From the NCBI RefSeq assembly GCF_022832375.1, contig NZ_JALHLG010000005.1, positions 372,001 through 436,000 on the forward strand: 64,000 nucleotides of DNA. Direction: 5' to 3'. The notes below the pieces were generated by a model, which was given only the letters and a program-made list of their open reading frames with translations, did no database searches and had not been told where the DNA came from. The translations under genes were made by a program, and so were the position numbers. The DNA is from Novosphingobium beihaiense. Lineage in GTDB: Bacteria; Pseudomonadota; Alphaproteobacteria; Sphingomonadales; Sphingomonadaceae. Below, piece by piece: positions 8,098 to 17,088 of the stretch (position 1 is its first letter; each line of letters opens with the position of its first letter).

Positions 8098-8936
8098 TGC
8101 AGGCGGCTGCTTTGAAAGACCCGTTCGTTCCGGACATTTGCCGGGTGGCCAGTGCCCGGCGCGAACTGGCCGATGCGGTGACGCTGGAACTGGAGCCGCT
8201 TTCCGGAGCGCGGCCCGATTTCCGGCCGGGGCAATTCAATATGCTCTATGCCTTCGGCGTCGGCGAAGTTGCGATCAGCATGAGCGTCAGCGCGCACGAG
8301 AACCGGGGCTTTGTGCACACCGTGCGCAATGCAGGTGCCGTTAGCGGCGCGCTGGCCGCGCTGGAACCGGGCGCCACGCTGGGCGTGCGGGGGCCGTTCG
8401 GCACCGGCTGGCCGGTGGCAGAGGCGGAAGGGCGCGATGTCCTGATCGTGGCGGGCGGGCTGGGGCTGGCCCCGCTGCGCCCCGCCATTCAGGAGGTGCT
8501 GGCGAGGCGGGAGCGCTATGGCCGGGTGACGATCCTGGCCGGGTGCCGCAGCCCGCACGACATTCTCTATCAGCGCGACCTGGAACGCTGGCGCCAGCGG
8601 CTGGATGTGACGGTCGAAGTCACCGTCGATCATGCGGGGACGGGCTGGCATGGCGATGTCGGCTTTGTCACCGGCCTGATTCCGCGCTCTCCCTTCGATC
8701 CGGACAAGGCCGTCGCCATGGTCTGCGGGCCGGAAGTGATGATGCGCTTCGCTGCAGGGGCTTTGCTCAAGGCCGGGATGCCTGCGGCGGACATCTACCT
8801 GTCGATGGAGCGCAACATGAAATGCGCGATCGGCCTGTGCGGCCATTGCCAGTTCGGCCCGGCGTTCGTCTGCAAGGATGGCCCGGTCCTGCCTTATGAC
8901 CGGATCGCCGGTCTGCTGGCCGTGCAGGAGATCTGA
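8097..8936 (+). CDS. NiFe hydrogenase group 3b, gamma (FAD/NAD(P)-binding) subunit
   Basis: Flavoprotein diaphorase of 279 residues that links the hydrogenase to pyridine nucleotide. It follows the ferredoxin-NADP reductase fold: an FAD-binding barrel with [20 protein letters not shown] (the usual R-x-Y-S replaced by AISM), then an NAD(P) domain with [12 protein letters not shown] and [11 protein letters not shown]. The C-terminal [17 protein letters not shown] supplies four cysteines for a 2Fe-2S cluster, as in dihydroorotate dehydrogenase K subunits and sulfhydrogenase gamma. The ATG overlaps the stop of the previous gene (TGATG). Cytosolic. Confidence 0.93.
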   Translation: MQAAALKDPFVPDICRVASARRELADAVTLELEPLSGARPDFRPGQFNMLYAFGVGEVAISMSVSAHENRGFVHTVRNAGAVSGALAALEPGATLGVRGPFGTGWPVAEAEGRDVLIVAGGLGLAPLRPAIQEVLARRERYGRVTILAGCRSPHDILYQRDLERWRQRLDVTVEVTVDHAGTGWHGDVGFVTGLIPRSPFDPDKAVAMVCGPEVMMRFAAGALLKAGMPAADIYLSMERNMKCAIGLCGHCQFGPAFVCKDGPVLPYDRIAGLLAVQEI

Positions 8937-8937
8937 C

Positions 8938-9708
8938 ATGGCCCGCCGCCCCAAGCTTGCCGTGTGGAAATTCGCCTCGTGCGACGGCTGCCAGCTTTCG
9001 CTGCTCGATTGCGAGGACGAATTGCTGGCGGTGGCAGGGGCCGTGGAGATCGCGAACTTTCCCGAAGCGTCCAGCGCGGTGGTTGAGGGGCCTTACGATC
9101 TTTCTCTAGTCGAAGGTTCGATCACGACGCCGCATGATGCGCAGCGCATTCAGGCGGTGCGCGCGCAGTCGAAATTTCTCGTCACGATTGGCGCCTGCGC
9201 AACGGCGGGCGGCATTCAGGCCCTGCGCAATTTCGCCGACGTGAAGGACTTCATCGCTGCCGTCTATGCCTCGCCCCAGTTCATCGACACGCTGGCCACA
9301 TCGACGGCCATCTCCGCCCATATTCCGGTGGACTACGAACTCCATGGCTGCCCCATCAACAAGGCGCAGCTTGTCGAGGTGATCTCGGCCTTTCTGGCCG
9401 GGCGCAAGCCCGCCGTGGCCGCGCACAGCGTGTGTATCGAATGCAAGCAGCGGGGCAATGTTTGCGTCATGGTGCAGGGCACGCCGTGCCTTGGCCCTGT
9501 AACCCATGCTGGGTGCGGGGCCATCTGCCCGGCTTACCGGCGCGGCTGCTATGGCTGTTATGGGCCGATGGAAACGCCCAATATGCCGGCCCTGACGCGC
9601 GAATGGTGCGAACTCGGCGCGGACGGGCGGGATATCCAGCGCGTCCTGCGCAGCTTCAACGCCTGGGCCGAACCCTTCCGGCAGGAGAGCGAGGCGCATG
9701 ACGACTAA
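8938..9708 (+). CDS. NiFe hydrogenase group 3b, small (delta) subunit
   Basis: Iron-sulfur small subunit of 256 residues, related to the 20-kDa subunit of complex I. CDGC (Cys15, Cys18), IGACATAGG and GCPINKAQL supply the proximal cluster ligands. The C-terminal [20 protein letters not shown] and GCYGCYGP regions carry further cysteines for additional clusters. There is no Tat signal peptide, as expected for a cytosolic enzyme. The start at 8938 follows CAGGAG with 7-nt spacing. It overlaps the large-subunit gene by 11 nt, so the pair is translationally coupled. Confidence 0.95.
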   Translation: MARRPKLAVWKFASCDGCQLSLLDCEDELLAVAGAVEIANFPEASSAVVEGPYDLSLVEGSITTPHDAQRIQAVRAQSKFLVTIGACATAGGIQALRNFADVKDFIAAVYASPQFIDTLATSTAISAHIPVDYELHGCPINKAQLVEVISAFLAGRKPAVAAHSVCIECKQRGNVCVMVQGTPCLGPVTHAGCGAICPAYRRGCYGCYGPMETPNMPALTREWCELGADGRDIQRVLRSFNAWAEPFRQESEAHDD

Positions 9709-10987
9709 GACGATCAAGGTCGATTATCTCGCCCGCGTCGAAGGGGAAGGTGCGCTCGATCTGCATATCGAAGGCGGGCAGGTGACAACCGCCAACTTGC
9801 GCATCTTCGAGCCGCCGCGCTTCTACGAAGCCTTTCTGCAAGGCCGCTCGCATGGCGAACTGCCCGATATCGTCGCGCGGATATGCGGGATCTGCCCGGT
9901 GGCCTATCAGATGAGCTCCGTGCAGGCGGTGGAAAATGCCTTTGGCGTGCGGGTGGACGGGCAGCTCAGGGCGCTGCGGCGGTTGCTCTATTGCGGCGAA
10001 TGGATCGAAAGCCATGCGCTGCATGTGGTGATGCTGCACGCTCCCGATTTCCTGGGCTATCCCGATGCCATCCGGATGGCGGAAAAGCATGGCGATGCCG
10101 TGCGCAAGGGGCTGGCGCTCAAGAAAGCGGGCAATGCCATTCTGCGGCTGCTGGGCGGGCGGGAAATCCATCCGGTCAATGTCCGGCCCGGCGGTTTTTA
10201 CAAAGTGCCCTCCAAGGCGGAACTGGCACCGCTGGCCGAAGAGCTGAAACAAGCCCGCGATCTGGCGGAGGATCTGGTGCACTGGGTGGCCACGTTCGAT
10301 TTTCCCGATCTGGAGCGCGACTACGAGTTCGTGGCGATGCGCCACCCGGACGAATATCCCATCACCGAAGGGCGGCTGGTTTCCAACCGCAATATCGACA
10401 TCGATATCGCCGAATACGAGAACGAATTCGAGGAACGCCACGTTGCCCATTCCACGGCGCTGCATTCGCTGCTGAAGCGGCGCGGTGCCTATCTGGTGGG
10501 GCCGCTGGCGCGCTATGCGCTCAACTATGACCGGCTGCCCGCATCGATGCAATCTTTAGCAGCCGAAGCGGGGCTGGGGCCGGTGTGCAACAATCCCTTC
10601 CGCAGCATCGTCGTGCGTGCGCTGGAAACGGCCTATGCCTGCGAAGAGGCGCTGCGGCTGATCGCGGCATACGAAATGCCCGATGCGCCTTGCGTCCCGC
10701 TCGAACCGCGCGAGGGCGAAGGCTTCGGCTGCACCGAGGCGCCGCGCGGCATTTGCTGGCACCGCTACGAATTCGAAGCGGACGGGACGATCCGCACCGC
10801 CCGCATCGTTCCGCCTACATCTCAGAACCAGCCCAGTATCGAGGAAGACCTGGCCGCCGTTGCCGCGCCCATCGCGGACGCGCCCGACGACGTGATCCGG
10901 CACTTGTGCGAACAGGCGATCCGCAACTACGATCCGTGCATTTCCTGCTCGGCGCATTTCCTCAAGCTGTCGGTGCATCGCTCGTGA
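9698..10987 (+). CDS. NiFe hydrogenase group 3b, large (alpha) catalytic subunit
   Basis: Carries the NiFe(CN)2CO active site that splits or forms H2. The two nickel-binding motifs are intact: [11 protein letters not shown] (Cys63, Cys66) and [10 protein letters not shown] (Cys414, Cys417, His420). The nine residues after His420 (FLKLSVHRS) are the C-terminal extension removed by the maturation protease, whose gene follows immediately. At 429 residues it is in the normal range for group 3 enzymes. The operon context (flavin subunit, ferredoxin subunit, no signal sequence) supports group 3b, i.e. reversible NADP-linked hydrogenase or sulfhydrogenase, rather than uptake group 1. Physiological direction is not decided by sequence. 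Confidence 0.96.
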   Translation: MTTKTIKVDYLARVEGEGALDLHIEGGQVTTANLRIFEPPRFYEAFLQGRSHGELPDIVARICGICPVAYQMSSVQAVENAFGVRVDGQLRALRRLLYCGEWIESHALHVVMLHAPDFLGYPDAIRMAEKHGDAVRKGLALKKAGNAILRLLGGREIHPVNVRPGGFYKVPSKAELAPLAEELKQARDLAEDLVHWVATFDFPDLERDYEFVAMRHPDEYPITEGRLVSNRNIDIDIAEYENEFEERHVAHSTALHSLLKRRGAYLVGPLARYALNYDRLPASMQSLAAEAGLGPVCNNPFRSIVVRALETAYACEEALRLIAAYEMPDAPCVPLEPREGEGFGCTEAPRGICWHRYEFEADGTIRTARIVPPTSQNQPSIEEDLAAVAAPIADAPDDVIRHLCEQAIRNYDPCISCSAHFLKLSVHRS

Positions 10988-11472
10988 GCAGGGCAGGCAG
11001 GGGCGTGCTGGTCTTGTGCATCGGCAATCCCGACCGGGGAGACGACGGTGCCGGTCCCGCCGTTGCAAAAGCGCTGGAGGGCCGTCTGCCGCCGGAAGCC
11101 ACCCTTGCCGTGCGCAGCGGCGACATGCTGGCGATGATCGAGGACTGGGAGGGCTTCTATGCGCTCGTCTGCCTTGATGCCGCGAGCGGCGGAGGCGAAC
11201 CGGGCCGCATTCACCGGATCGACCTCGCCGAAGAAGACCTGCCGGGGGACATGGCTTTCCTTTCCAGCCATGCTTTCGGTCTGGGGGAGGGCATTGCACT
11301 GGCCCGCACGCTCGATCTCGCACCGCCGGTGATCATCGTTTATGCTGTCGAAGGGCGGTGCTTCGATGGCGGAACGTCCTTGTCGGAGCCGGTTGCCGCC
11401 GCTGTCGCTCCGGCTGCCGAACGGATCATTGCCGAGGTGGCACGATTGCAGGAGGCAGAACATCATGCATGA
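10984..11472 (+). CDS. Hydrogenase maturation protease (HycI/HyaD family)
   Basis: Nickel-dependent endopeptidase that trims the large subunit after the NiFe centre is inserted. The family motifs are clear: [17 protein letters not shown] (first metal-site acidic residue), LDAASGG, and [13 protein letters not shown] (His ligand). The GTG at 10984 overlaps the large-subunit stop (GTGA). A GTG at 11005 is a possible alternative. About 162 residues, a usual length. The overlap with the subunit it processes and the 8-nt overlap with hypA point to one transcript. Confidence 0.92.
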   Translation: MSRAGRGVLVLCIGNPDRGDDGAGPAVAKALEGRLPPEATLAVRSGDMLAMIEDWEGFYALVCLDAASGGGEPGRIHRIDLAEEDLPGDMAFLSSHAFGLGEGIALARTLDLAPPVIIVYAVEGRCFDGGTSLSEPVAAAVAPAAERIIAEVARLQEAEHHA

Positions 11473-11743
11473 AACCGGAATTGTCCGCGATCTGGTCCGC
11501 CACCTCGAAACGGTGGCCCGCGATGCGGGGGCACAGTCCATTTCCGGCGTTCAGGTCTGGCTTGGCGCGCTGAGCCAGTTCTCTCCTGCCCATTTCCAGG
11601 AGCACTTCGATGATGAAGCGCGCGGCACGATGGCAGAGGGTGCCGCGCTCGATATCCTCACATCCGACGATCCCGGCGATCCCGAAGCGCTGCATGTGAT
11701 GATCCGCAGCGTCGATCTGGAGGTTCGTGAGACGGAGGACTGA
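11465..11743 (+). CDS. hypA: HypA-like nickel chaperone lacking the zinc-binding domain
   Basis: Starts MHE (His2 is the nickel ligand in HypA) and aligns with HypA through GVQVWLGALSQFSPAHFQEHFDDEARGT and AEGAALDI. The protein is only 92 residues and contains no cysteine. The CxxC...CxxC zinc module that normally lies between this strand and the terminal strand (here VDLEVRETE) is replaced by a short acidic linker (SDDPGDPEAL). Canonical HypA is about 113-118 residues. The zinc site normally contributes to HypB and SlyD contacts, and no hypB is present nearby, so nickel delivery may differ here. Identification as a HypA relative is solid; retained function is inference. Confidence 0.85.
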   Translation: MHETGIVRDLVRHLETVARDAGAQSISGVQVWLGALSQFSPAHFQEHFDDEARGTMAEGAALDILTSDDPGDPEALHVMIRSVDLEVRETED

Positions 11744-11749
11744 ACGCGC

Positions 11750-14065
11750 ATGGAAAGTGTCCCCTGCCTCGATGTCCAGAACGTGCAGCGGATCAGGCTG
11801 GACGTATCGGGCGCGGTGCAGGGCGTTGGCTTCCGGCCCTTTGTTTACCGGCTGGCGGTGGAGGAGGGGCTGGGCGGCTTTGTCCGCAACGCCGGCGGCG
11901 GGGTTGCGCTGGAAGTGGAAGGACCCGCCGGTGCCGTGGAGCGGTTCCAGATCCGCCTTCGCCGGGAAACGCCGGGGCCCGCAAACATTCAGGGCATTGT
12001 CCGGCAGAGGCTGGAACCGGACGGACAGCAAGGCTTCACGATCGGGTATAGCGATATCGGAGGTGCTCCGTCGGCCTCCATCCTGCCCGATCTGGCGATG
12101 TGCGCGGCATGCCGGGCGGAACTGTTCGATCCGGTGAACCGCCGCTACCGTTATCCTTTCATTACCTGCACCCATTGCGGCCCGCGCTACAGCATTATCG
12201 AGGCCATTCCCTATGACCGCGCACGCACGGCGATGCGGCATTTCGCGATGTGTCCGGCGTGCCAGGCGGAATACGGCGATCCCGCATCGCGCCGGTTTCA
12301 TGCGGAAACCAATGCCTGTCCCGACTGCGGGCCTCAATTAGCGCTGCAAGGCCGGGACGGCGAAGTTCTGGCCCGGCGGGATGAAGCTCTGGCGCGTGCG
12401 GTTCAAGCCCTGCGCGAAGGGGCTATCGTTGCACTGAAGGGCCTCGGTGGTTTCCAGCTCTTGACCGATGCCCGCAATGAAACCGCCGTCGCCCTCCTGC
12501 GCCAGCGCAAGGGCCGTCCGGCCAAACCCTTTGCGGTCATGGTCGGAAGCCTTGGCGATGCCTTGGGGCTTGTACATGTTTCCGATGCGGAGCGTGAAGC
12601 GCTGATGTCTCCGGCAGCCCCTATCGTGCTGCTCCGGTCCCGGGATGACTGTGCCACACCGCTTGCGCCCAGCGTCGCACCGGGCAATCCGGACATCGGC
12701 CTGATGTTGCCCGCTACGCCCTTGCATGGCCTTCTCATGGAGGCTCTCGGCTTTCCCGTCGTCGCTACCAGCGGCAACCGGAGTGGTGAGCCCATGGCGG
12801 TGGACGGCGATGAGGCTCTGGCCCGGTTGCCCGGCATCGCGGACCTGTTCCTCACGCATAACCGGCCTATCGTCAATCCGGTCGATGACACGGTCACACG
12901 CATGATCGCAGGCCGTGTGACCGCGCTGCGCTGCGCGCGCGGGATGGCGCCTTTGGTGCTGGCCAATCCGAAACAGACCCGGCCCGTGCTCGCTCTGGGC
13001 GGGCATATGAAAAATGCGCTGGCACTGGGATGGGATGGACAGATCGTGCTGGGGCCGCACATCGGGGACATGGCGCACACCGAAACGCGTGCGGCGTTTA
13101 CCCGGTCGGTAGAGATCATGCGCAGCCTCTATGGTGTCCGTTCCGGCGCTGCCGCCTGCGATGCCCATCCGGGTTATCACACGACACGCGCCGCCTCTGC
13201 CATAAGTGACCGGGTTTGCCCCGTGCCGCATCATCTGGCGCATGTGCTGTCGGTGATGGCCGAGAACGGGCTTGAGGGACCGGTGCTGGGCGCCGTGTGG
13301 GACGGCACTGGCTTTGGCGAAGACGGCACTGTGTGGGGCGGTGAATTCCTTGCCGTTGAAGGAGCCGCCTGCCGCCGCGTGGCCCATCTGCTGCCGTTCC
13401 GCCTGCCGGGTGGTGAAGCGGCTGTTCGTGAGCCGCGCCGGACTGCGATCGGCGTGCTGCACACCCTGTATGGCGATGCCTTGTGGGATAGAGAAGACGT
13501 GGCACTCCTTGCTGCATTCGCCCCCGGCGAACAGTCTATGCTGCGCAACATGCTCGCACGCGGGATCAACGCGCCGCTGACATCGAGTGCGGGGCGTTTG
13601 TTCGATGCTGTGGCGGCGGTGCTCGGCCTATGCCAGCGGACAACATTCGATGGGGAAGCGGCGATGGCGGTCGAATTCGCGGCAAGGGCCGCTTCGGCAG
13701 TGCATGCCTTGCCATCGCCAGTGATGATGCCGGAAGGTGATACCCTGCAACTCGACTGGCGGCCCATGCTGGCGGCCATCGCTGAGGCTGCTGCGAGGGG
13801 CGTGTCTGTGGCCAGCCTGGCGGCGGGCTTTCACCACTGGCTGGCCGATTCCATTCTGGAAATGGCGCGGCACGCCGGGATCGCGCAAGTCGCACTGGGC
13901 GGCGGCTGTTTCCAGAATGCTCTGCTGACAGAACGGGCCATGGCGCGTTTGCAGGAGGGCGGTTTCCGGGTCTACCGTAACATCCGCGTTCCGCCCAACG
14001 ATGGCGGGCTGGCGGTGGGGCAGGCGGCCTATGCCGCGCGGCGGATGGATGAGGTGATGGACTGA
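11750..14065 (+). CDS. hypF: Carbamoyltransferase HypF
   Basis: Makes the carbamoyl group, from carbamoyl phosphate and ATP, that becomes the cyanide ligands of the NiFe centre. 771 residues with all expected modules: acylphosphatase domain (DVSGAVQGVGFRPFVYRLA), two zinc fingers (CAACRAE...CTHCG and CPACQAE...CPDCG), a YrdC-like domain (KGRPAKPFAVMV) and a Kae1-like carbamoyltransferase domain with HHLAHVLSVMAENGL and ALGGGCFQN. ATG at 11750, 6 nt after the hypA stop. Works with HypE, encoded downstream in the same operon. Confidence 0.96.
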   Translation: MESVPCLDVQNVQRIRLDVSGAVQGVGFRPFVYRLAVEEGLGGFVRNAGGGVALEVEGPAGAVERFQIRLRRETPGPANIQGIVRQRLEPDGQQGFTIGYSDIGGAPSASILPDLAMCAACRAELFDPVNRRYRYPFITCTHCGPRYSIIEAIPYDRARTAMRHFAMCPACQAEYGDPASRRFHAETNACPDCGPQLALQGRDGEVLARRDEALARAVQALREGAIVALKGLGGFQLLTDARNETAVALLRQRKGRPAKPFAVMVGSLGDALGLVHVSDAEREALMSPAAPIVLLRSRDDCATPLAPSVAPGNPDIGLMLPATPLHGLLMEALGFPVVATSGNRSGEPMAVDGDEALARLPGIADLFLTHNRPIVNPVDDTVTRMIAGRVTALRCARGMAPLVLANPKQTRPVLALGGHMKNALALGWDGQIVLGPHIGDMAHTETRAAFTRSVEIMRSLYGVRSGAAACDAHPGYHTTRAASAISDRVCPVPHHLAHVLSVMAENGLEGPVLGAVWDGTGFGEDGTVWGGEFLAVEGAACRRVAHLLPFRLPGGEAAVREPRRTAIGVLHTLYGDALWDREDVALLAAFAPGEQSMLRNMLARGINAPLTSSAGRLFDAVAAVLGLCQRTTFDGEAAMAVEFAARAASAVHALPSPVMMPEGDTLQLDWRPMLAAIAEAAARGVSVASLAAGFHHWLADSILEMARHAGIAQVALGGGCFQNALLTERAMARLQEGGFRVYRNIRVPPNDGGLAVGQAAYAARRMDEVMD

Positions 14066-14304
14066 TGTGCCTTGCGGTTCCCGGAGAGCTTCTGGAAGTG
14101 GAAGGCGATGATCCGCTCACCCGGGAGGGCCGGGTGGGCTTTGCCGGTATCGTCCGCAGGGTGAATCTTGCCTATGTTCCGGAAGCCTGCGCCGGTGACT
14201 ACGTGCTGGTGCACGCCGGTTTCGCCATTGCCGTCATCGATGAAGCAGAAGCCCTGCGCACACTTGCGCTGCTCGATGAGATCGGGCCGGAGGCGGCCTC
14301 GTGA
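14065..14304 (+). CDS. hypC: Hydrogenase assembly chaperone HypC/HupF
   Basis: A small chaperone of 79 residues starting MCLAVPG. The N-terminal Cys2 is the residue that binds the Fe(CN)2CO precursor and the large subunit. It forms the scaffold complex with HypD, encoded next. The start overlaps the hypF stop by 1 nt (TGATG) and its end overlaps hypD by 4 nt. Confidence 0.95.
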   Translation: MCLAVPGELLEVEGDDPLTREGRVGFAGIVRRVNLAYVPEACAGDYVLVHAGFAIAVIDEAEALRTLALLDEIGPEAAS

Positions 14305-15410
14305 AACATATCGATGAATACCGTGATCCTTCCGCAGCGCAGCGCTGTGCCGATGCCATAGCCGCCATTACCACCCGGCCATGGACCATCATGGAGATCT
14401 GCGGCGGCCAGACTCATTCGATCGTCCGCCACGGTATCGATCGCATGCTGCCCGAAGGCGTCACTTTGCTGCACGGCCCCGGCTGCCCGGTCTGCGTGAC
14501 GCCACCGGGCATGATCGATGCAGCGATTGCCATCGCCAGCCGTCCGGACGTGATCTGCTGCTCGTTCGGAGACATGCTGCGCGTGCCGGGTAATAGCGGG
14601 AGCCTGATGGCGGCACGGGGCCGGGGCGCAGACGTGCGCATGGTCTATTCCCCGCTCGACGCCGTGAAGATCGCGCAGGACAATCCCGGGCGCGAGGTGG
14701 TGTTCTTCGCCATCGGTTTCGAAACGACGGCGCCGGCAACCGCGATGGCCGTGCTGCAGGCGGAAGGGATGGGCGTCGAAAACTTTTCGCTGCTTGTCAG
14801 CCACGTGCTGGTGCCCCCCGCGATGGAGGCTCTGCTGGGCGATCCGGACAATGGTGTGCAGGGTTTCCTGGCAGCAGGCCACGTCTGCACGATTGCGGGA
14901 TACCGTGATTACGAGCCCATCGCGCAGCGCTTTGGCATTCCGATTGCCGTAACCGGTTTCGAACCGCTCGATCTGCTGCAAGGCCTCTACATGGTCATTC
15001 GCCAGTTGGAAGAGGGGCGTTGCGGCGTTGAGAATCAATATGCCCGCTCGGTTCGTGCAGACGGTAATCTGGTGGCACAGGCTGCCGTGGCACGGGTCTT
15101 CACCGTTCAGGCACAGGACTGGCGTGGTATGGGAACGATCCCGGCAAGCGGCCTTGGCTTGGCGCCGCACTATGCCGGGTTCGATGCCCTTCGCCGCTTT
15201 CCCATGGTGGCGGTGGAGCCGGAGCGAGCCAATGTCTGTATCAGCGGCGAAGTGCTGCGCGGCGTGCGCAAACCTGGCGACTGCCCGGCCTTTGGAACGC
15301 ATTGTACTCCCGAGCATCCGCTGGGGGCGACGATGGTTTCATCCGAAGGGGCTTGTGCTGCCTACTACCGCTACCGCCGTCCGCATACGGCCCGGCAGCA
15401 AGTGGCATGA
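14301..15410 (+). CDS. hypD: Hydrogenase formation protein HypD
   Basis: Scaffold iron-sulfur protein on which Fe(CN)2CO is built, together with HypC. Key motifs: [25 protein letters not shown] (redox cysteines), [14 protein letters not shown] and the C-terminal cluster region [15 protein letters not shown] followed by [14 protein letters not shown]. 369 residues, a normal length. GTG start at 14301 inside the last codons of hypC (GTGA overlap). Confidence 0.96.
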   Translation: MKHIDEYRDPSAAQRCADAIAAITTRPWTIMEICGGQTHSIVRHGIDRMLPEGVTLLHGPGCPVCVTPPGMIDAAIAIASRPDVICCSFGDMLRVPGNSGSLMAARGRGADVRMVYSPLDAVKIAQDNPGREVVFFAIGFETTAPATAMAVLQAEGMGVENFSLLVSHVLVPPAMEALLGDPDNGVQGFLAAGHVCTIAGYRDYEPIAQRFGIPIAVTGFEPLDLLQGLYMVIRQLEEGRCGVENQYARSVRADGNLVAQAAVARVFTVQAQDWRGMGTIPASGLGLAPHYAGFDALRRFPMVAVEPERANVCISGEVLRGVRKPGDCPAFGTHCTPEHPLGATMVSSEGACAAYYRYRRPHTARQQVA

Positions 15411-16444
15411 CCATTTCGCTGAACTGCCCGATTCCGCAACGGGATGGCGAGCGTATAGAACTGGCCCATGGCAGTGGAGGCTTGCTGACGCATCGCCTGA
15501 TCGAGGAGATTTTCCGCCCCGCCTTCGCGCAGTCCTGCGATGATCTGACGCATGACGGGGCGGTCCTTGGCGTACCTGACGGACAGATTGCTTTCACGAC
15601 CGATAGCTATGTGGTGCAGCCGTTATTTTTCCCGGGTGGTGATATCGGTTCGCTAGCTGTGAACGGCGCGGTGAACGATCTTGCCATGTGCGGAGCGCGG
15701 CCGCTGTGGCTGAGTGCCGGGTTCGTGATCGAGGAAGGCTTTGGGATCGGCGATTTGCAGCGCATCGTGCATTCCATGGGCGCGGCTGCGAAGGCCGCCG
15801 GTGTCCGCCTCGTGACCGGCGACACGAAAGTGGTCGAGAGGGGAAAGGGCGACGGGCTCTATATCAACACCTCCGGGATCGGGACGGTTGTGGCGCCTGC
15901 GCCCGTGAACCCGGCGCAAGTGCGGCCCGGGGACAGGATTATCGTCAGCGGCGATCTGGGCAGGCACGGCATGGCAGTGATGGCGGCGCGCGAAGATCTG
16001 GGTCTGGAACCGCCCATCGTCAGCGATTGTGCCCCCGTCTCGGAGCAGGTGCTGCGGCTGATCGAGGCGGACATCCCCCTCCATTGCCTGCGCGATCTGA
16101 CGCGGGGCGGGCTGGCCACGGCCCTTGTGGAAATCGCAGACACGGCAGGTGTGGCGATGCAGATCGAGCAAGGGGATATTCCTATTTCACCGCCGGTGCG
16201 CGGGGCCTGCGAGATATTGGGACTTGATCCGCTCTATGTGGCCAATGAAGGCCGCTTTGCCGCGCTGGTCCCTCCGGAGGCGGCAGTCTTGGCCCTGTCC
16301 ATCCTGCGCGAATTCGACATATCGGCCGCGATCGTGGGCCGAGTGGAGGAAACGGGCCTGCCCGGCAGCGTCGCCCTGCGCACGCTGGGCGGAAGCTACG
16401 CGCTCGATCTTCTGGCGTGTGAACAACTGCCGCGGATTTGCTGA
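15407..16444 (+). CDS. hypE: Hydrogenase expression/formation protein HypE
   Basis: PurM/ThiL-type ATPase that dehydrates the carbamoyl group received from HypF to a thiocyanate on its C-terminal cysteine. The 345-residue protein ends PRIC, the required terminal Cys. It begins [15 protein letters not shown], has the [13 protein letters not shown] metal/ATP site, and the [11 protein letters not shown] and NEGRFAALV segments. I place the start at ATG 15407, overlapping the hypD stop (ATGA); an upstream in-frame extension inside hypD is unnecessary. Last gene of the overlapping hydrogenase/hyp unit. Confidence 0.95.
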   Translation: MTISLNCPIPQRDGERIELAHGSGGLLTHRLIEEIFRPAFAQSCDDLTHDGAVLGVPDGQIAFTTDSYVVQPLFFPGGDIGSLAVNGAVNDLAMCGARPLWLSAGFVIEEGFGIGDLQRIVHSMGAAAKAAGVRLVTGDTKVVERGKGDGLYINTSGIGTVVAPAPVNPAQVRPGDRIIVSGDLGRHGMAVMAAREDLGLEPPIVSDCAPVSEQVLRLIEADIPLHCLRDLTRGGLATALVEIADTAGVAMQIEQGDIPISPPVRGACEILGLDPLYVANEGRFAALVPPEAAVLALSILREFDISAAIVGRVEETGLPGSVALRTLGGSYALDLLACEQLPRIC

Positions 16445-16460
16445 AACCGGTATAACGGCT

Positions 16461-16508
16461 TTGTCGCAATCGGGACGTTGGCACTCTTCTCCGACGCCGA
16501 TTGTCGCA
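16461..16508. promoter_or_regulatory. Paired TTGTCGCA repeats upstream of the TPR/AAA+ pair
   Basis: The 155-bp gap after hypE holds two direct copies of TTGTCGCA (16461-16468, 16501-16508), spaced 40 bp start to start, about four helical turns. Their inner flanks also form an inverted repeat CAATCGG/CCGATTG (16467-16473, 16497-16503). This looks like a regulatory region that could give the following pair its own promoter; the regulator is unknown. Confidence 0.35.
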
Positions 16509-16599
16509 TTTCGATCATCGCCTGTCGTGCTAGCGCCCTGAATTCCGTCCTCCTCATGGTGGCGCGGATCTTGCTTCTGCCGTGGCAAGGAGACAGCGG

Positions 16600-17088
16600 A
16601 TGCACACGGACGTACCATTCGAGGGTATCAACTTCGGCTCCGTGCCCGAGGAAGTGGATGAGCTGCTGCAGGCGGGCGTCATGGCCCATCGTCAGGACAA
16701 GGCAGCCGCCGATGCGCTGTTCCGTCAGGCGCTGGCGCTCGATCCCTCCGCGCTGCCGACCTATTTCTGCCTCTACAAGATTCACACATATTCAGGCCGT
16801 CTCGATCAGGCCCGCGCCATGGCGGAGGCTGGGCTGGCAGAGGCTGCGCGGCAGGCGGGGTGGAGCGGTGACTGGCGGCTGTGGCTGCCCCGGATACCCA
16901 TGCGGACAGGCCCCGCCGATCCCGGCCGCTTCGCGCTCTATACGCTGAAGGCGCTCGCCTTCATTGCCTTGCGGGATGACCGGCCCGCCGATGCTGCGGC
17001 GATACTCGACGCACTGCGCCAGCTCGATCCGCAGGGCGAAGTGGGCTGGCCGGTTGTCGCCGAACTGGCGGAAGGATGCGCCGCATGA
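16600..17088 (+). CDS. TPR-type helical-repeat protein coupled to the AAA+ ATPase
   Basis: A 162-residue soluble protein with two or three degenerate tetratricopeptide repeats: AAADALFRQALALDPSALPTY, GRLDQARAMAEAGLAEAAR and RPADAAAILDALRQLDP. TPR proteins usually dock partner proteins. The start ATG 16600 follows AAGGAGA with good spacing. Its stop overlaps the start of the AAA+ ATPase (ATGA), so the two are made together and probably work together. It lies 155 bp after hypE in the same direction, suggesting a hydrogenase-linked accessory role, but no specific function can be read. Confidence 0.75.
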   Translation: MHTDVPFEGINFGSVPEEVDELLQAGVMAHRQDKAAADALFRQALALDPSALPTYFCLYKIHTYSGRLDQARAMAEAGLAEAARQAGWSGDWRLWLPRIPMRTGPADPGRFALYTLKALAFIALRDDRPADAAAILDALRQLDPQGEVGWPVVAELAEGCAA

